Shown: positions 9,922 to 20,553 of the stretch, in pieces
Position numbering within the stretch: position 1 is the stretch's first letter
Layout: the number at the start of each line of letters is the position of its first letter
From: Calamus simplicifolius
Taxonomy: Eukaryota; Streptophyta; Magnoliopsida; Arecales; Arecaceae
Assembly (NCBI GenBank): GCA_900491605.1
Contig: UESW01004574.1
Location: 670,120-734,119 of the forward strand
Length of the DNA stretch: 64,000 nucleotides
Direction of reading: 5' to 3'
Notes under the pieces: generated by a model
What the model saw: the letters and a program-made list of their open reading frames with translations, nothing else
Database searches by the model: none
What the model was told of the DNA's origin: nothing
Position numbers and translations under genes: made by a program

Positions 9922-12900
9922 TTAAAAGACATCAGGATGGAAGCGTCCTGGAATAGAGCTGCTTTGCTGAGACTGTCTGAGATGCATTGTCAGTGCATAG
10001 TTATTGACCTGCCATGCAACAAGACAGTGAATGAGTTCCCTAAAAGGCTTTCTTGAGGCAAAAGAAGCACGTCAAGATGAATGACAAACTAGGGTACCTC
10101 CAGTGTTCTCAATTGCTCTTGATACTGGGACACCACCTGCTTCAGATGCTGCAGTTCCTGGTTTCTCTCATCATACTCTTTCTGACGCTCATGCTGAATT
10201 GCCACAGCTCGCTTCAGAATAGCATTCTCCCTAAGCAGGACTTCAACTTGTTCCTTCAGCATCATATTTTCCTATTTCACATACAAATAGTTTCCAGAAG
10301 CAAACTGATCTCAACTATAATTATCTCTCTGATTTAATGACTAGCCATTTTAAACAGCAAAAACAAGAAATATATAGACTAAAGCAAAAATCATGAATGC
10401 CATGCCTCCATTCAGTGTACAACTGTGATGTCATACTTGCCATATAGGAAATATATGCTTCGCATACAAGATACCTTGTGAAAGCTTTGCATTGCTTCAG
10501 CACCAGCACGAGTGACGATGGACTTCTCCAGCACTTCCAGCACTCTAGAGGCACGAGCCCTTGCATCGTCCACATCAGTGGCATTTACCATTTCACTCAC
10601 AAACAGCTCAACCCATTCAGAGCCATCAGTTGGTAGACAGTCTGCACCATGGGGATTTTCAGCAGTCTTTTCACATTGTTGATCATGATACCTGCAAAAT
10701 TCCTCAAGTCCATGTGGGATATATCTTCCATTTTCTGGGTATATTGGCCCAGTAGAACAGTGATTGACAAGAGAGCATTTCATAATTTTTAGGTAATCAT
10801 GTTTGTAAAATTCCCAGCAAAGAACAAATAACTTAAAAGGGCCTATAAAAAGACCTTGCAGGATAATCCACTTATCGCATTATCCTCCCTTAGAAGTAGT
10901 CATTGTTGAGGACACACCAAAAATCTATCTAAACATTTAAAATCAAAATAAAACAGGGTTACTCAAGGAAACAATATGTAAAATTAGACTTGTGCAGTTT
11001 TCTTATTATTTTTTAAAAGCAAGGTTATGGAAGGAAAAAAGTCCAAAATGGCATATAGCAGTGTGAGAAGATGAGTCATTCATATATATGAACAAACAGA
11101 GAAAACATAAACCTAAGCTTATTTTTTTTCAAAAAAGGCACATAACCTTGAAGGTATAAAATAAGCTAAATATGACTATTTTCGACAACAAATTTGGTGT
11201 TAGTTAATAAATATAAGAAATAACATAAAATACATGAGACTACATGAATTTCCAAATACAACTACTTTCATGTAACCATACTTTCTTTAAAAAATGTTCC
11301 AGAAAACATAAAAAAAGTAAGAGATTCCAAATGTTTAAAACACATGTATGTTCTGCACAAAGCCACAATTTTCATAATCACAAGTATTAGAAATGCCAAA
11401 AATAAACCTAAAATAAATGAAAAAGGAGGTACATTGGCTGTATACCATTAAAAGCACCAAAATAACAACTTTCCAGCAATTAATTCTATTTTTCTTTCTT
11501 ACAACTAAAAATTCAGGCATAAACGGTAGAATTTTGAAACATCCAGGACATTTAGATGTTTATCAACCTAACAAAACAAGACGTAAAACAAAGTCAGCCA
11601 CATATACGTATAAATACATAACAGTTGAAAAAGAAGCATCCCTTAATTAAATAAAATAGAAGGAAAATATGTTTTAATTGCCTATCATCTGGATGCTAAT
11701 TTTTGTCATGGGGTAAAACTTAGCATTGTTAAAAGCACTAAACACACCTAAATACAAAGGGCTCTTAGAGCCTATATGCAAAGCACAGGAGCGCCCTTGA
11801 GCAAAATGATATGCATATTTTTAAAATAAATTAAAGCATTTATATAAACGAGATTTATGACACATAACAAAAAAGTTAAAAAATCATAATAATAATAATA
11901 TATTTAGCCTATTAGTTCAATGAAAAGCATCTTCTTTCTCAGTTGAAAATTACAGTTCCTAAATATTTTTCCTCATTTTTCTCAAATAATAGTATAATTT
12001 TTTGTGTTCCATCTCTTTGTCTTTCAATTTTTAACCTTAAAAAATTATTACAAATATAGTTTACGAAGAAGAGAGTGTTTTTCTTGCGTCTTAAAGCATA
12101 TTTTTTCACTTATGTGTGTCAAGATAAAGGCATCTCTCGCCTAAGTATAAGAAGCGCCTAACTCGCCTTAAGTGTGCCTTATGCCTTAGGCACACCTTAA
12201 TATATAAGAAGTGTCTAACACTTGGTGCCTTGCCCCTTATGCCTTAGGGTCGCACCTTTGACAACACTAGGATCAGGTCCAAGTTAGGTCAAGTACAGAT
12301 CAAGCCAAGGTCTAGATTAAGTTGGGCATATATTGAGGCCAAGTCCAAGTCACAAAAGGTAAAAGTCATGACTTCCCAAAATTAAAGTTATGTGAAGAAG
12401 AAACAAGAACGACAAGGTACTTTACAAGAAAAATAAATATAAATTATATGCATTTTAATGACTGAAAAAAGCTATGTCACATGAGAGCCTGAGTATCTAA
12501 ATGCATGCATACCTTCAGTTGAAACATGAACATTTGTTTCAATTCCACTTTCAGATTTGCCCACAGCAGAATCTAAGTTAATATCTGATGACTCTAGACG
12601 GAGATCATTTAAACCCTTTATGGCAGAATCCAGATCATTGCCACATGCTTCGAGTGCCCGTTCAATAATCTGTAATAACTTTGTCATCATTTAATAGCTA
12701 AAGATAGGCATCATCAGACATTAATCTAATTTTGTGACTCTTCTATAGAATCAGAAAGAAAGTTGATCCAATTCAGATTAACAGCAATCCAAAATTATAA
12801 AAAAAGTGTAGAAGTTTGAATAAAGAAAAAAGTGCAATGGAATCACACGCATGCTAGATGTAAGTTACCAAATCAATCAGCTAAATCACCAAAAAAGAAA

Positions 12901-14896
12901 AAGAATTGCCATAAGCTGCTTCACAGGATGTATTTCAGATGGATTTTCACAGAACTAAGCATCTTATAAATAAGGACCAACTAAAATTCGCAACCAACAC
13001 ACCTGGCTTTTACGCTTGAACATTTTCCTCGATAAGATACCAAGAATGCAATATGACAGTTTGAAAAGAAAGCTAATCCTGTAACCTCTTCTAACTTCTA
13101 AGCGTAGCTTGGTCCTTTGGGGCTCTCGATCAGATTTACAGCTGCATACCTCAGATAGGAACTGCCACAGGATCAAAATCAATGATACAAAGGTTGAAAT
13201 TGGATCTCCGAAGGATCGCCTGCTTTTGGAGAGGGAGAGGGAGAGGAGAGAGGGAGAAGGGAAAGGGGAGGGGGGTTTTGGGGAGCGGAACGGGGGTTTA
13301 GAGAGACAAAGGAACAGGAATTCACCGGCAATCCTTTACAAATAGATGCCACAAGTCCCATGTGAATGTGCATGCATATCATACTGCTAAACAGGTGGCA
13401 GTGTTTCATTAACCAACCATTAATGTTCTCTGACTTAACGTTAAAAACAATAAGTTTAAAAGGAAAGAGAAAAAATGAAGAGTGAAAAAAAGGGGGAGAA
13501 AAGATGCTGTACTCCCATCGCCAATTAAATGTTCCATAACCTCAAACAGTCAAAGTAAATATTCCCTTTCTATGGAATGTAAAGAAGTTAACATTAATTT
13601 TTTATATTAAAAAAAAAGATAAGGCAAAGAAGGCCATAGCCTAGCAGATTCACCTTCCTTCATTGAGAGGGCATTCCATGTTCAAACATTGGGAGGTGTT
13701 TCCCAAGTATTTGATATGAATAATTTTTCCATCATTTCTAGGAGATGATTGCTAGCACCCTCACCATTGTTCCATACAAATTAAAATTAGATAACAAAAA
13801 GAAATGGATATAAATGCTCCATTCAAAGACCAAGGTCAAACAGAAGAAATGTTCCATGTGAACACAGAGGTCATACATGGAGAACAGACTAGAAATGAAG
13901 AGGTTTTGCCCTTTGATCCTTCTAGCTATTTATTTAAATATATTAATTTGCATATTTTCAAAGAGTTCAACATCTATAAAAGTTAGAATATAGTACAACT
14001 GTCCTTTCTCTAATGTGTTCACCCATATGACACCTAATGAGTATTCCTTTTTACCATCTTGAAATGAAAATTATTCAATACAATTTATTATCAGCAATCA
14101 GCAAGTGCCACTTGAAAAACGTCAGCAAACAAACAAAATAAAACAAGCAGACACAACTCCCACAATGGGTCCACAATTTTTCTTTTTTCTTTCTTTTCTT
14201 CCTTTCAAATTGGCTGATATAAAAGTAGATAACACAATATAAGTATCTTTCCTTTAATCTGTACTCTTAATTTCATTATTTTCAGCAGCAATCAGCAAGT
14301 ACCAACTCAGAAAAAACAAAATCAACTGAGCAAACTGAAACCAGTCAGCAAATAGTAGTGGTGCATAAGCCTGAAGAAGCACAATTCATAATGCAAGCAT
14401 GATCATTTCATGAATCAAACATATTAGAACCAAAGTGCCGAACAAAATTTACTAAAATTAGAGTGCAGGCCGAGCTTATCGGCATCGAATCATACTCAAT
14501 TTCATCATAAATCATAAACGATTCCGTTTTTCCCATGAATCACAGAAAATCATGAATAATCCATCTTTCATAAATAACAAAATCGTCTAAAACGCAACAG
14601 CCACGGAAGAAAATCGTTATCGGAGAAAAGAAAGGGAGAGAAGGAGCTTCGAACCTGCGGGTCCATGTCCGGAAAGAGGGACCGCAGGCTGGCGAGATGA
14701 GACCCGCCGCTGTTGTTGTCGTCGTTCCGATCGAACGCCGGGAGCTGGAGGCGGAGGGCCGGGACGGGGAGAGGAGGAGGGCGGTGGGAGAGGAGGCGCC
14801 GGTGAAGCAGCGGACCCTCTTGGATGCGGGGGGAGGGGTATGGAGGTGCTCCTCGAAGACGGAAGAAGACCTCTTCCCGCAGACTAGGGCAGACAT
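9922..14896 (-). CDS. CUE-domain protein (plant ubiquitin-system CUE family)
   Basis: Five exons on the minus strand: 14655-14896, 12513-12669, 10475-10734, 10098-10271 and 9922-10008, all with GT-AG junctions and compatible phases. About 306 residues. The start MSALVCGKRSS and the end SIPGRFHPDVF match the conserved termini of plant CUE proteins of the Arabidopsis At5g32440 type. The CUE ubiquitin-binding fold spans roughly residues 65-115 across exons 1 and 2: LRSLFPDMDPQ, then IIERALEACGNDLDSAIKGL. Exon 3 carries the family block EWVELFVSEMVNA and DDARARASRVLEVLE. Exon 4 is a coiled coil (LLRENAILKRAVAIQHER). The role is presumed: a ubiquitin-binding adaptor with a dimerising tail. Oddity: exon 1 starts in one frame (to about PSRPSASS) but the conserved LPAFDRNDDNN-SLFPDMDPQ lies in another, as if one base were missing near 14745. 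The exon 3 acceptor was chosen at 10735 because it alone keeps phase. Confidence 0.9.
11721..12269. mobile_element. hAT-type MITE, copy 1 (in CUE intron 2)
   Basis: The ends TAGCATTGTTAAAAGCAC and (reverse complement) TAGTGTTGTCAAAGGTGC form an imperfect terminal inverted repeat. The interior is full of GCC/GGC-TTAGGC-like words and an AAT-rich middle, as in copy 2 at 31682-32330. No protein is encoded. The right flank GGATCAGGTCCAAG matches the flank of copy 2, but the left flank does not show the matching duplication. Confidence 0.7.
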
Positions 14897-15766
14897 GATG
14901 GTCTCCTCCTGGCCTCGGCCTTGCAGTCCTCCTCGGGGCCGATCCCTTCGCTCACCGCGGCCGCCGCCTCCTCCTGCTCGTCCTTATGCCGCTCCTCCCA
15001 TCCAGAGGCGGCGATCCGGCCGTAACCCTTCTGCGAGCCTCTCTGGATCGATCCACGGCGGGGGCTGTGAGGGGAATTGGGGGCTCGGTGGAGGAGAAGA
15101 TGGGGAGATGAGATGAGATGGAGAATGGGATGGGGGTCGCCGAGGCTGGGGTTTCTTGGCTGACGGCCCTGATGGGTGCTTTGCTTGGCGAAGGGACGTT
15201 TACATGGGGCCGGGGGGCGGAAGACTTTCAAAAAAGGCGAGTGCATGTAAAAATTCGTGTTCTCCAGCACGGTTGCCGACTTCATATTACCCACCAAACA
15301 AGCAATGAGAGAAGCGGGGGAACTTCTAAATCCACTACAAAAATTATTCTGCACCCACACTTAAAAAAAAAAAAAAAACTCAATTTACCCTATTATATAA
15401 AATCATTATACCCTCGTAAATTTCTTTCCACATCCCATCCTCAACAAACCCTCCCTTTCCATTTCAGCTCCCTCATCTCTCTCATTAATCCATTAATCAG
15501 CATCTAAACCCTTTGTTTGAAGGAATTTGAACCCAAAGTGTCAATTTGTTTCGGATTATGTTTCATTTTAGCTTATGAAATAAAATATTTTGATATCGAA
15601 CCGTTTCGCTTCTTCGAAATATATATATATATAATAAAAAATTTATTCATAATTTATATTCTTCATAAATAATAATAACAATATAAATATAAAAGTTTGA
15701 ATTTTGAAGTGCGACCATGCGACTGAAAGAAGAGGGGGTAGGATAATAGGGTTTATTTTTTTTGGC

Positions 15767-15823
<57 letters not shown>

Positions 15824-16080
15824 GTGCTGAAAGGTTTAACAATAATTGGTCATCGAAACATATTTTGCCGAAAAGTCGCGAAACACGCCGAAACGCACCG
15901 AAATGGCTGAAAAATCTTTCGAAACGAAACGTAGGCTTATCTTTTCGGATAAGCCACCGAAACGAAACGAAATTGACAACTTTGTTTGAACCTCCGTTTC
16001 AACAATGGATAAACAATTACCAATTTGAAAAGATTCTACGGATGCAAAGGTTCATTTTTTAACCTATTTCGAAGCTTTTT
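14897..16080. other. CUE 5' region and intergenic DNA
   Basis: A GC-rich 5' region to about 15130 presumably holds the promoter and 5' untranslated leader of the CUE gene. An AT-rich stretch follows, with a (TA)n tract. The open frames over the GC-rich part look like shadows without family features. Confidence 0.5.
15769..15819. repeat. (TA)n microsatellite
   Basis: About 25 uninterrupted TA dinucleotides. Confidence 0.95.
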
Positions 16081-16091
16081 TTTCAGATCGT

Positions 16092-16290
16092 GCTCCGTTC
16101 AGCCCTGATATACCGAACAGAGCTCTTTGTTTGGCCTACGAGGGCCGAACAAAGTATCACTATTCGACCATGATGAATCGAATAGAGGCGCTTTGTTTGG
16201 CCCAATACGCAAATAGAGGCATCTGTTAGGCCCTAATTGGGCCGAACATATGTCGTCTGTTCAGCCTGTGTGGCCTAACATATTTCACAT
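16092..16290. repeat. Run of consecutive small hairpins with GTTCGGCC-type stems
   Basis: Successive inverted repeats: CTCCGTTCAG with CCGAACAGAG; CTTTGTTTGGCC with GGCCGAACAAAG; CTATTCGA with TCGAATAG; CATCTGTTAGGCCC with GGGCCGAACATATG; and CTGTTCAGCC with GGCCTAACATA. The loops are short (5-12 bases) and their sequences differ. The stems vary but keep pairing. Confidence 0.75.
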
Positions 16291-16449
16291 TTTCTGTTCG
16301 GGCAAAAAAGAAGCTACCTTTTGCGTTTGGTATACTGCCTTTTTTTGGAATAGGCAATGATCACACCATTCTAGTACGAGTCAAGCCCGAGAAATCAGAA
16401 AACAAAATTTGTTTGAGTACAATAGGACATGGGTCCCCCGCTTCCACCT

Positions 16450-17455
16450 TCAGAATCCAAAGTAATGGGCCACTAAAGCAGCAACCCAGTCGGCTACTGA
16501 GTTGGCTTCTCGATAGACATGTCGAATTAGAACCATGTGAGCATTCTGGAGAGTAAGCCAAATCTCCTTGATCAAGGGGTTGATTGACAAATGATTGCAC
16601 GGATCATGTCTGATCCATCGCATGATAGTGAGAGAATCCCCTCAATAATGAAACTGCAAGCTTCAAGAATGCAGGTGGCGTAGGAGATGCCAGCCCATGC
16701 TGCATACAGCTGGCCAGTGAGACAAAAGAATCTAGAAGACCGAATCCACTTGTCGCTAACATAGCTCCTCTGGCCCACGGATGACAAAGGCCGATCCAGC
16801 AAATCTGCTTCTGACACTATCATCAAAATTGATTTTGACAAAGCCTGGAGGTGGGGCTCCCAAAAGATGAAGATCGTCTGACGTGCATTGCCAAGGCAGC
16901 AGGGGAGTTCCAGTGGCCAGGGCTGTCAGAATTTGGGCTGTATGATAGAGTGTATACTTAGGTGATAAAGAGCTAACTTTCCTTAATATCCTATGGAGAG
17001 GTACTGTCTCATTAGTAAAAACAAGAAGATTCCGAAACAACCATATATGGTAAACCATGTAGGCTCAGGTAGCACCCCTCTGCTGAATACCCCTTCGAAT
17101 ATCCTAACGGATGAAACGCAGGAAGGACACCTGACGAGGGCTGGTGTCATCCCCCCAAAGGTGGTGCCTCAAAAGCTGCCATATCTGTCTCGCTCTGGGC
17201 AGGTAAAAATGGCATGGTCATAGTTTCCTTCTCTATATCACACAAAGAACAAGTAGGATGGATGGCCAATCCTCTTTTAGAGAGCAAGGAGCAAGTAGGG
17301 AGACAATCCCAACAAGCTTTTAGATAAAGAGTCTGATCCTGAGATAGGTGGAAAGCTATCAAATCTACATCGCATCCATCGTATTCTGAGGCTGTGGCCT
17401 GTAAATCTCCATGAAATCCCTGATTGGAGTACGAGGAATATAAGATTTCCTTCAA
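16450..17455 (-). pseudogene. LINE (L1-type) remnant: zf-RVT and RNase H region
   Basis: The minus strand shows the tail of a plant non-LTR retrotransposon polyprotein in several broken frames. First comes a zf-RVT-like block (ACWDCLPTCSLLSKRG, then HPTCSLCDIEKE) at about 17200-17455. An RNase H (RVT_3) start follows, PPPGFVKINFDDSV with AFVIRG, at about 16760-16860. The RNase H end, HVYREANSVADWVAALV, runs to a stop at 16450. The frames do not join and the endonuclease and reverse transcriptase parts are absent, so this is a 5'-truncated, decayed copy. These domains are standard for the C-terminus of plant L1-clade LINEs. Confidence 0.8.
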
Positions 17456-17459
17456 AGTC

Positions 17460-18785
17460 TAGTATATGAGGTGATGTTGTGATATAGTGTTATAATGCTG
17501 ATAATTTGATAACCAAACTATCAATTGTATTAATTAGCATTTCTTCACACAAGAACATTTTGAATGGATATATAGGATTTACATGTTAGTGGTAGTATAT
17601 GACTTATTATATTACAAAAAAAAATTATAGAATAAAATTTTATATTTTAAACATTTTTATCACAATAGGAGCCTATGAGCACATCATATGATGACCTATG
17701 TATAGCTAGCTTTAAGCTTTAAAGATCTAGCGGCACTCATCAGGCATTTGGACAAGAATATAGCAAGTTGTTAAATTAGAGTCATGGCAATGTGTATGGT
17801 CAAGATGAATGAATTGACCTTTTTCTATGACTTAATAATTTTTGTAAAAGCAATAAAAAAAGATTCTGTAGCTTATGTATTGTGTATACATCAATTGCAT
17901 GCATTGAGTTATTGTTTTGATCATTTCATGGTATATTGAACTCCTTTTCATTCGAAAAGAAAATGTCTATATTGTTAAGAAGAAAATGATGCTTGATTTA
18001 AAAAAAAAATAATAATGTGCAAGTGATAAAGATTTGAATTATCTTTTAGCATTCCTCTATTTTGAAGAGGGAATAAGAAGTGCCATTTAAGATGCAAAGT
18101 ATGTTAAGAAGCTTCAAGGAATCGGAGAGGATATATCTGACGATCATTGAACAAAGAGGTGCAAATGCCGATCCTCTTATGTTGCATGGAGAGAATTATT
18201 TATATGTATTTAATGGAAGCCCCATAATATTTATTACTCATGTACTTAAAATTGAAGTTTTCCGGTGTCAATTGAGGAGATCGGAGGTAGAACAGAACTA
18301 GCTAGGTACGTGTTCTACTGTCATCCAATGCTGCTGTAAGTCAGGGAAGAGCCTCTACTAAATAATCTTTTAGGATCTTTTTATTAGAGCATAGAATTCT
18401 GCATCATCTAGATCTTCAACGGTTGACAAAATCCTTCGTCTTGCTTTTTAGCGACTAGTTCACTGGACTGATGGATTCCATCATGGACAAGAAAAGTTGC
18501 AGAATTTTGTAGCTAGGCCGATGCTATTTGATATTTTTGAGGGCCGTCAAGCCGATGAACCTTTTATGCAGTCATTAAAAATGAGGTAGAACACGGTTCG
18601 CCTTCATGTAACCTATGCTCGGTGGCTAAGCGGAAGCAGATAACCATTGACCGCTGAACAAGGGAACGACAGTTACTCGTCACTTTCCTAATAAAAAGGC
18701 ATCACAAAATTTCTAGAGAATGACTAATTTTATGGACTGTATCATGAAATGTGATAATCTTCGTCCAGATGGATTTGAAAATCAA
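17460..18785. other. AT-rich intergenic stretch, nothing recognised
   Basis: No conserved frame, repeat or RNA gene was found. A 73-codon open frame at 18080-18301 has no recognisable features. Confidence 0.5.
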
Positions 18786-18789
18786 AAGG

Positions 18790-19745
18790 AGATATATCAT
18801 TGGTACTGGGCCGTGCCTGGTACGGCATGGCCCAGGTCCACTGGGCCGCACCTCTAAACGGACCATACCGGGCATGGCCTGTCAAGAAAAAAAAAATCGA
18901 CCCGGCATGGTACGTGGGCCAGGCATGGCCCAGGCCCACTGGGCCATACCTCTAAACGGGCCATGCAAGGCATGGCCTGTCAAGAAAAAAAATCGGCCTG
19001 ACACGTGGCCCACATACCATGCCGGGCCAGGCACAGCCCTATGCACGGCCCATTAGGGTCGTGCCAGAGGCCCAGGTGGTTCCCCTGCCAATCCCCTGTT
19101 TTTTTTTTTTTTTCCTTCCTCTGGTTCATCCAAACCAGGAGTGCTCGTGTCAACGGCCAGGGTCGCCGCCGACCTCTCCTCGGGCCTGCCCGGCCATCGA
19201 CAACCGGCCTAGAGCCAGCCACCATCGCAGCCTTCCTCTCCTCTCTCGTTCTCTCTCTTTCTCTTTCGTTCTCCCGAATCTCCCGCGATGCTATTACTGT
19301 GCCGGTGGCACGATCGGTCACCATCGACCGATCGGACCATTACCGGACGCTTGCCGGCACCGGTGGGGGTCGCCGGCCACCTCCTAGGCCCGGTAAGGCG
19401 ACAGGCACGCTGCCGGACCTAGACCAATGCAGGAGCCGGTTTGATCCTCTCCTCCTCTCTCCCATGCCTCCGATCCCCTACCGGACGCTCGTTCGGTGCC
19501 GATGAGGGTCGCCGGCCACTCCTAGGCCCGGCGAGGCGGCAGGCACACCGCTGGGCCTAGACCAACGAAGAAGGGAGACTGGGAGAGAAAGGCCACTGTT
19601 TTTTGAGCCTGAGCCTCCGAGGTTTGGCTCTTTTCCTGACGGGTCATGCTATACCAGACCGGTGAGCCAGATTTTACAAGCCTGGCACAGCACGGCTACA
19701 GTACCATATCGTGCCAAAACAGTCCGATTCATCCGGCCGGTGCCT
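18790..19745. mobile_element. GC-rich GGCC-motif block, probably a non-autonomous DNA transposon
   Basis: The left part repeats words such as ACTGGGCC, GGCATGGCC and GGGCCAGGCATGGCCC, including a near-direct repeat ending ATGGCCTGTCAAGAAAAAAA (18868 and 18972). The right end has similar GGC-rich words in the other sense (CGGTGAGCCAG, CATCCGGCCGGTGCC). Many plant hAT-like non-autonomous elements have such ends. No target duplication was confirmed and no transposase is present. The interior includes an imperfect 139-bp tandem duplication. Confidence 0.4.
19342..19568. repeat. Imperfect tandem duplication, about 139-bp period
   Basis: The words CCGGACGCT, GGGTCGCCGGCCAC, CCTAGGCCCGG and GGCCTAGACCAA-like text occur in the same order at 19342-19430 and 19481-19568, with clear divergence. 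Confidence 0.7.
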
Positions 19746-20332
19746 ATCTCTAATCATCATAAACGGAAATTGCTGCCGCCAAACACCACCACAACAAAGA
19801 AAAAGCAGCACACAAACAACACCAATTGGGCACAAATTCTTCTACTTTCGTACTTCATGAAGACTTTCATGATACGAAGATCCTCGAGTGTTTCAGGCTC
19901 AGCAAGGCATCACAGAGACGCTATGACAGTGCAAGCGTCCAATGATATCGTGGTAAGATTCCAGATACCATAGGACGAGAATTAAGTAAAAGAATCCATA
20001 AACGGTAAGATGCGCAATATACAAGATAGTTATTCTGCATCACCCTTGGATATTACTATAATCCTGGATTATTTTTCTACTGTCCCACTGCATACTTATA
20101 CTTAAAAACAGAAGTGCAAAGTAGCACACTTTCTTTATGCTTGTCGTGTGCAAGGGCATTGTTGTGGACCAAAACTTGTTAAAAATCCCTTCTGTTCTAT
20201 TTCATATTTAGCCGGAGGCAGTCCGGTTAACTAGCGATTCTTGTTTCTCTGTCTTTAAATTACAGTATATCCCATTGAAAGGATTAGGGTGGGCAAATCA
20301 ATGCCGAGCCATTTGAGATGCCAAATCATTCT

Positions 20333-20335
<3 letters not shown>

Positions 20336-20367
<32 letters not shown>
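20336..20367. repeat. (TA)n microsatellite
   Basis: About 15 TA dinucleotides, downstream of the EREL gene stop codon. Confidence 0.95.
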
Positions 20368-20369
<2 letters not shown>

Positions 20370-20553
20370 AAAAAATATGATTACAACAGCAGAAAAGGAG
20401 GCTATTGTCCTCAAGATGCGGATGACTAGATAGCACTTGCCCTCGCATTGGTAAAGCAACGGGGTTGATACTCAAGACAGCCCTTGGTAGAACGTGAATG
20501 GAGATAGCTGAATCATAAAACAAGCATTCAAGATAATCTACAGTAGCCTCCTT

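Noticed and set aside
13615..13740. Possible tRNA-derived SINE (GTTCAAAC B-box-like word)
   Set aside because: The A box is poor, no poly-A or target duplication seen, only one copy in the window.
14697..15360. Frames of 129-158 codons at the CUE 5' end
   Set aside because: GC-rich shadow frames around exon 1 and its promoter; none matches a family.
18080..18301. 73-codon plus-strand frame
   Set aside because: No family feature and isolated in AT-rich DNA.
19005..19505. 166-codon plus-strand frame
   Set aside because: Low-complexity GC-rich repeat sequence with Ser/Arg/Pro bias and no domain.
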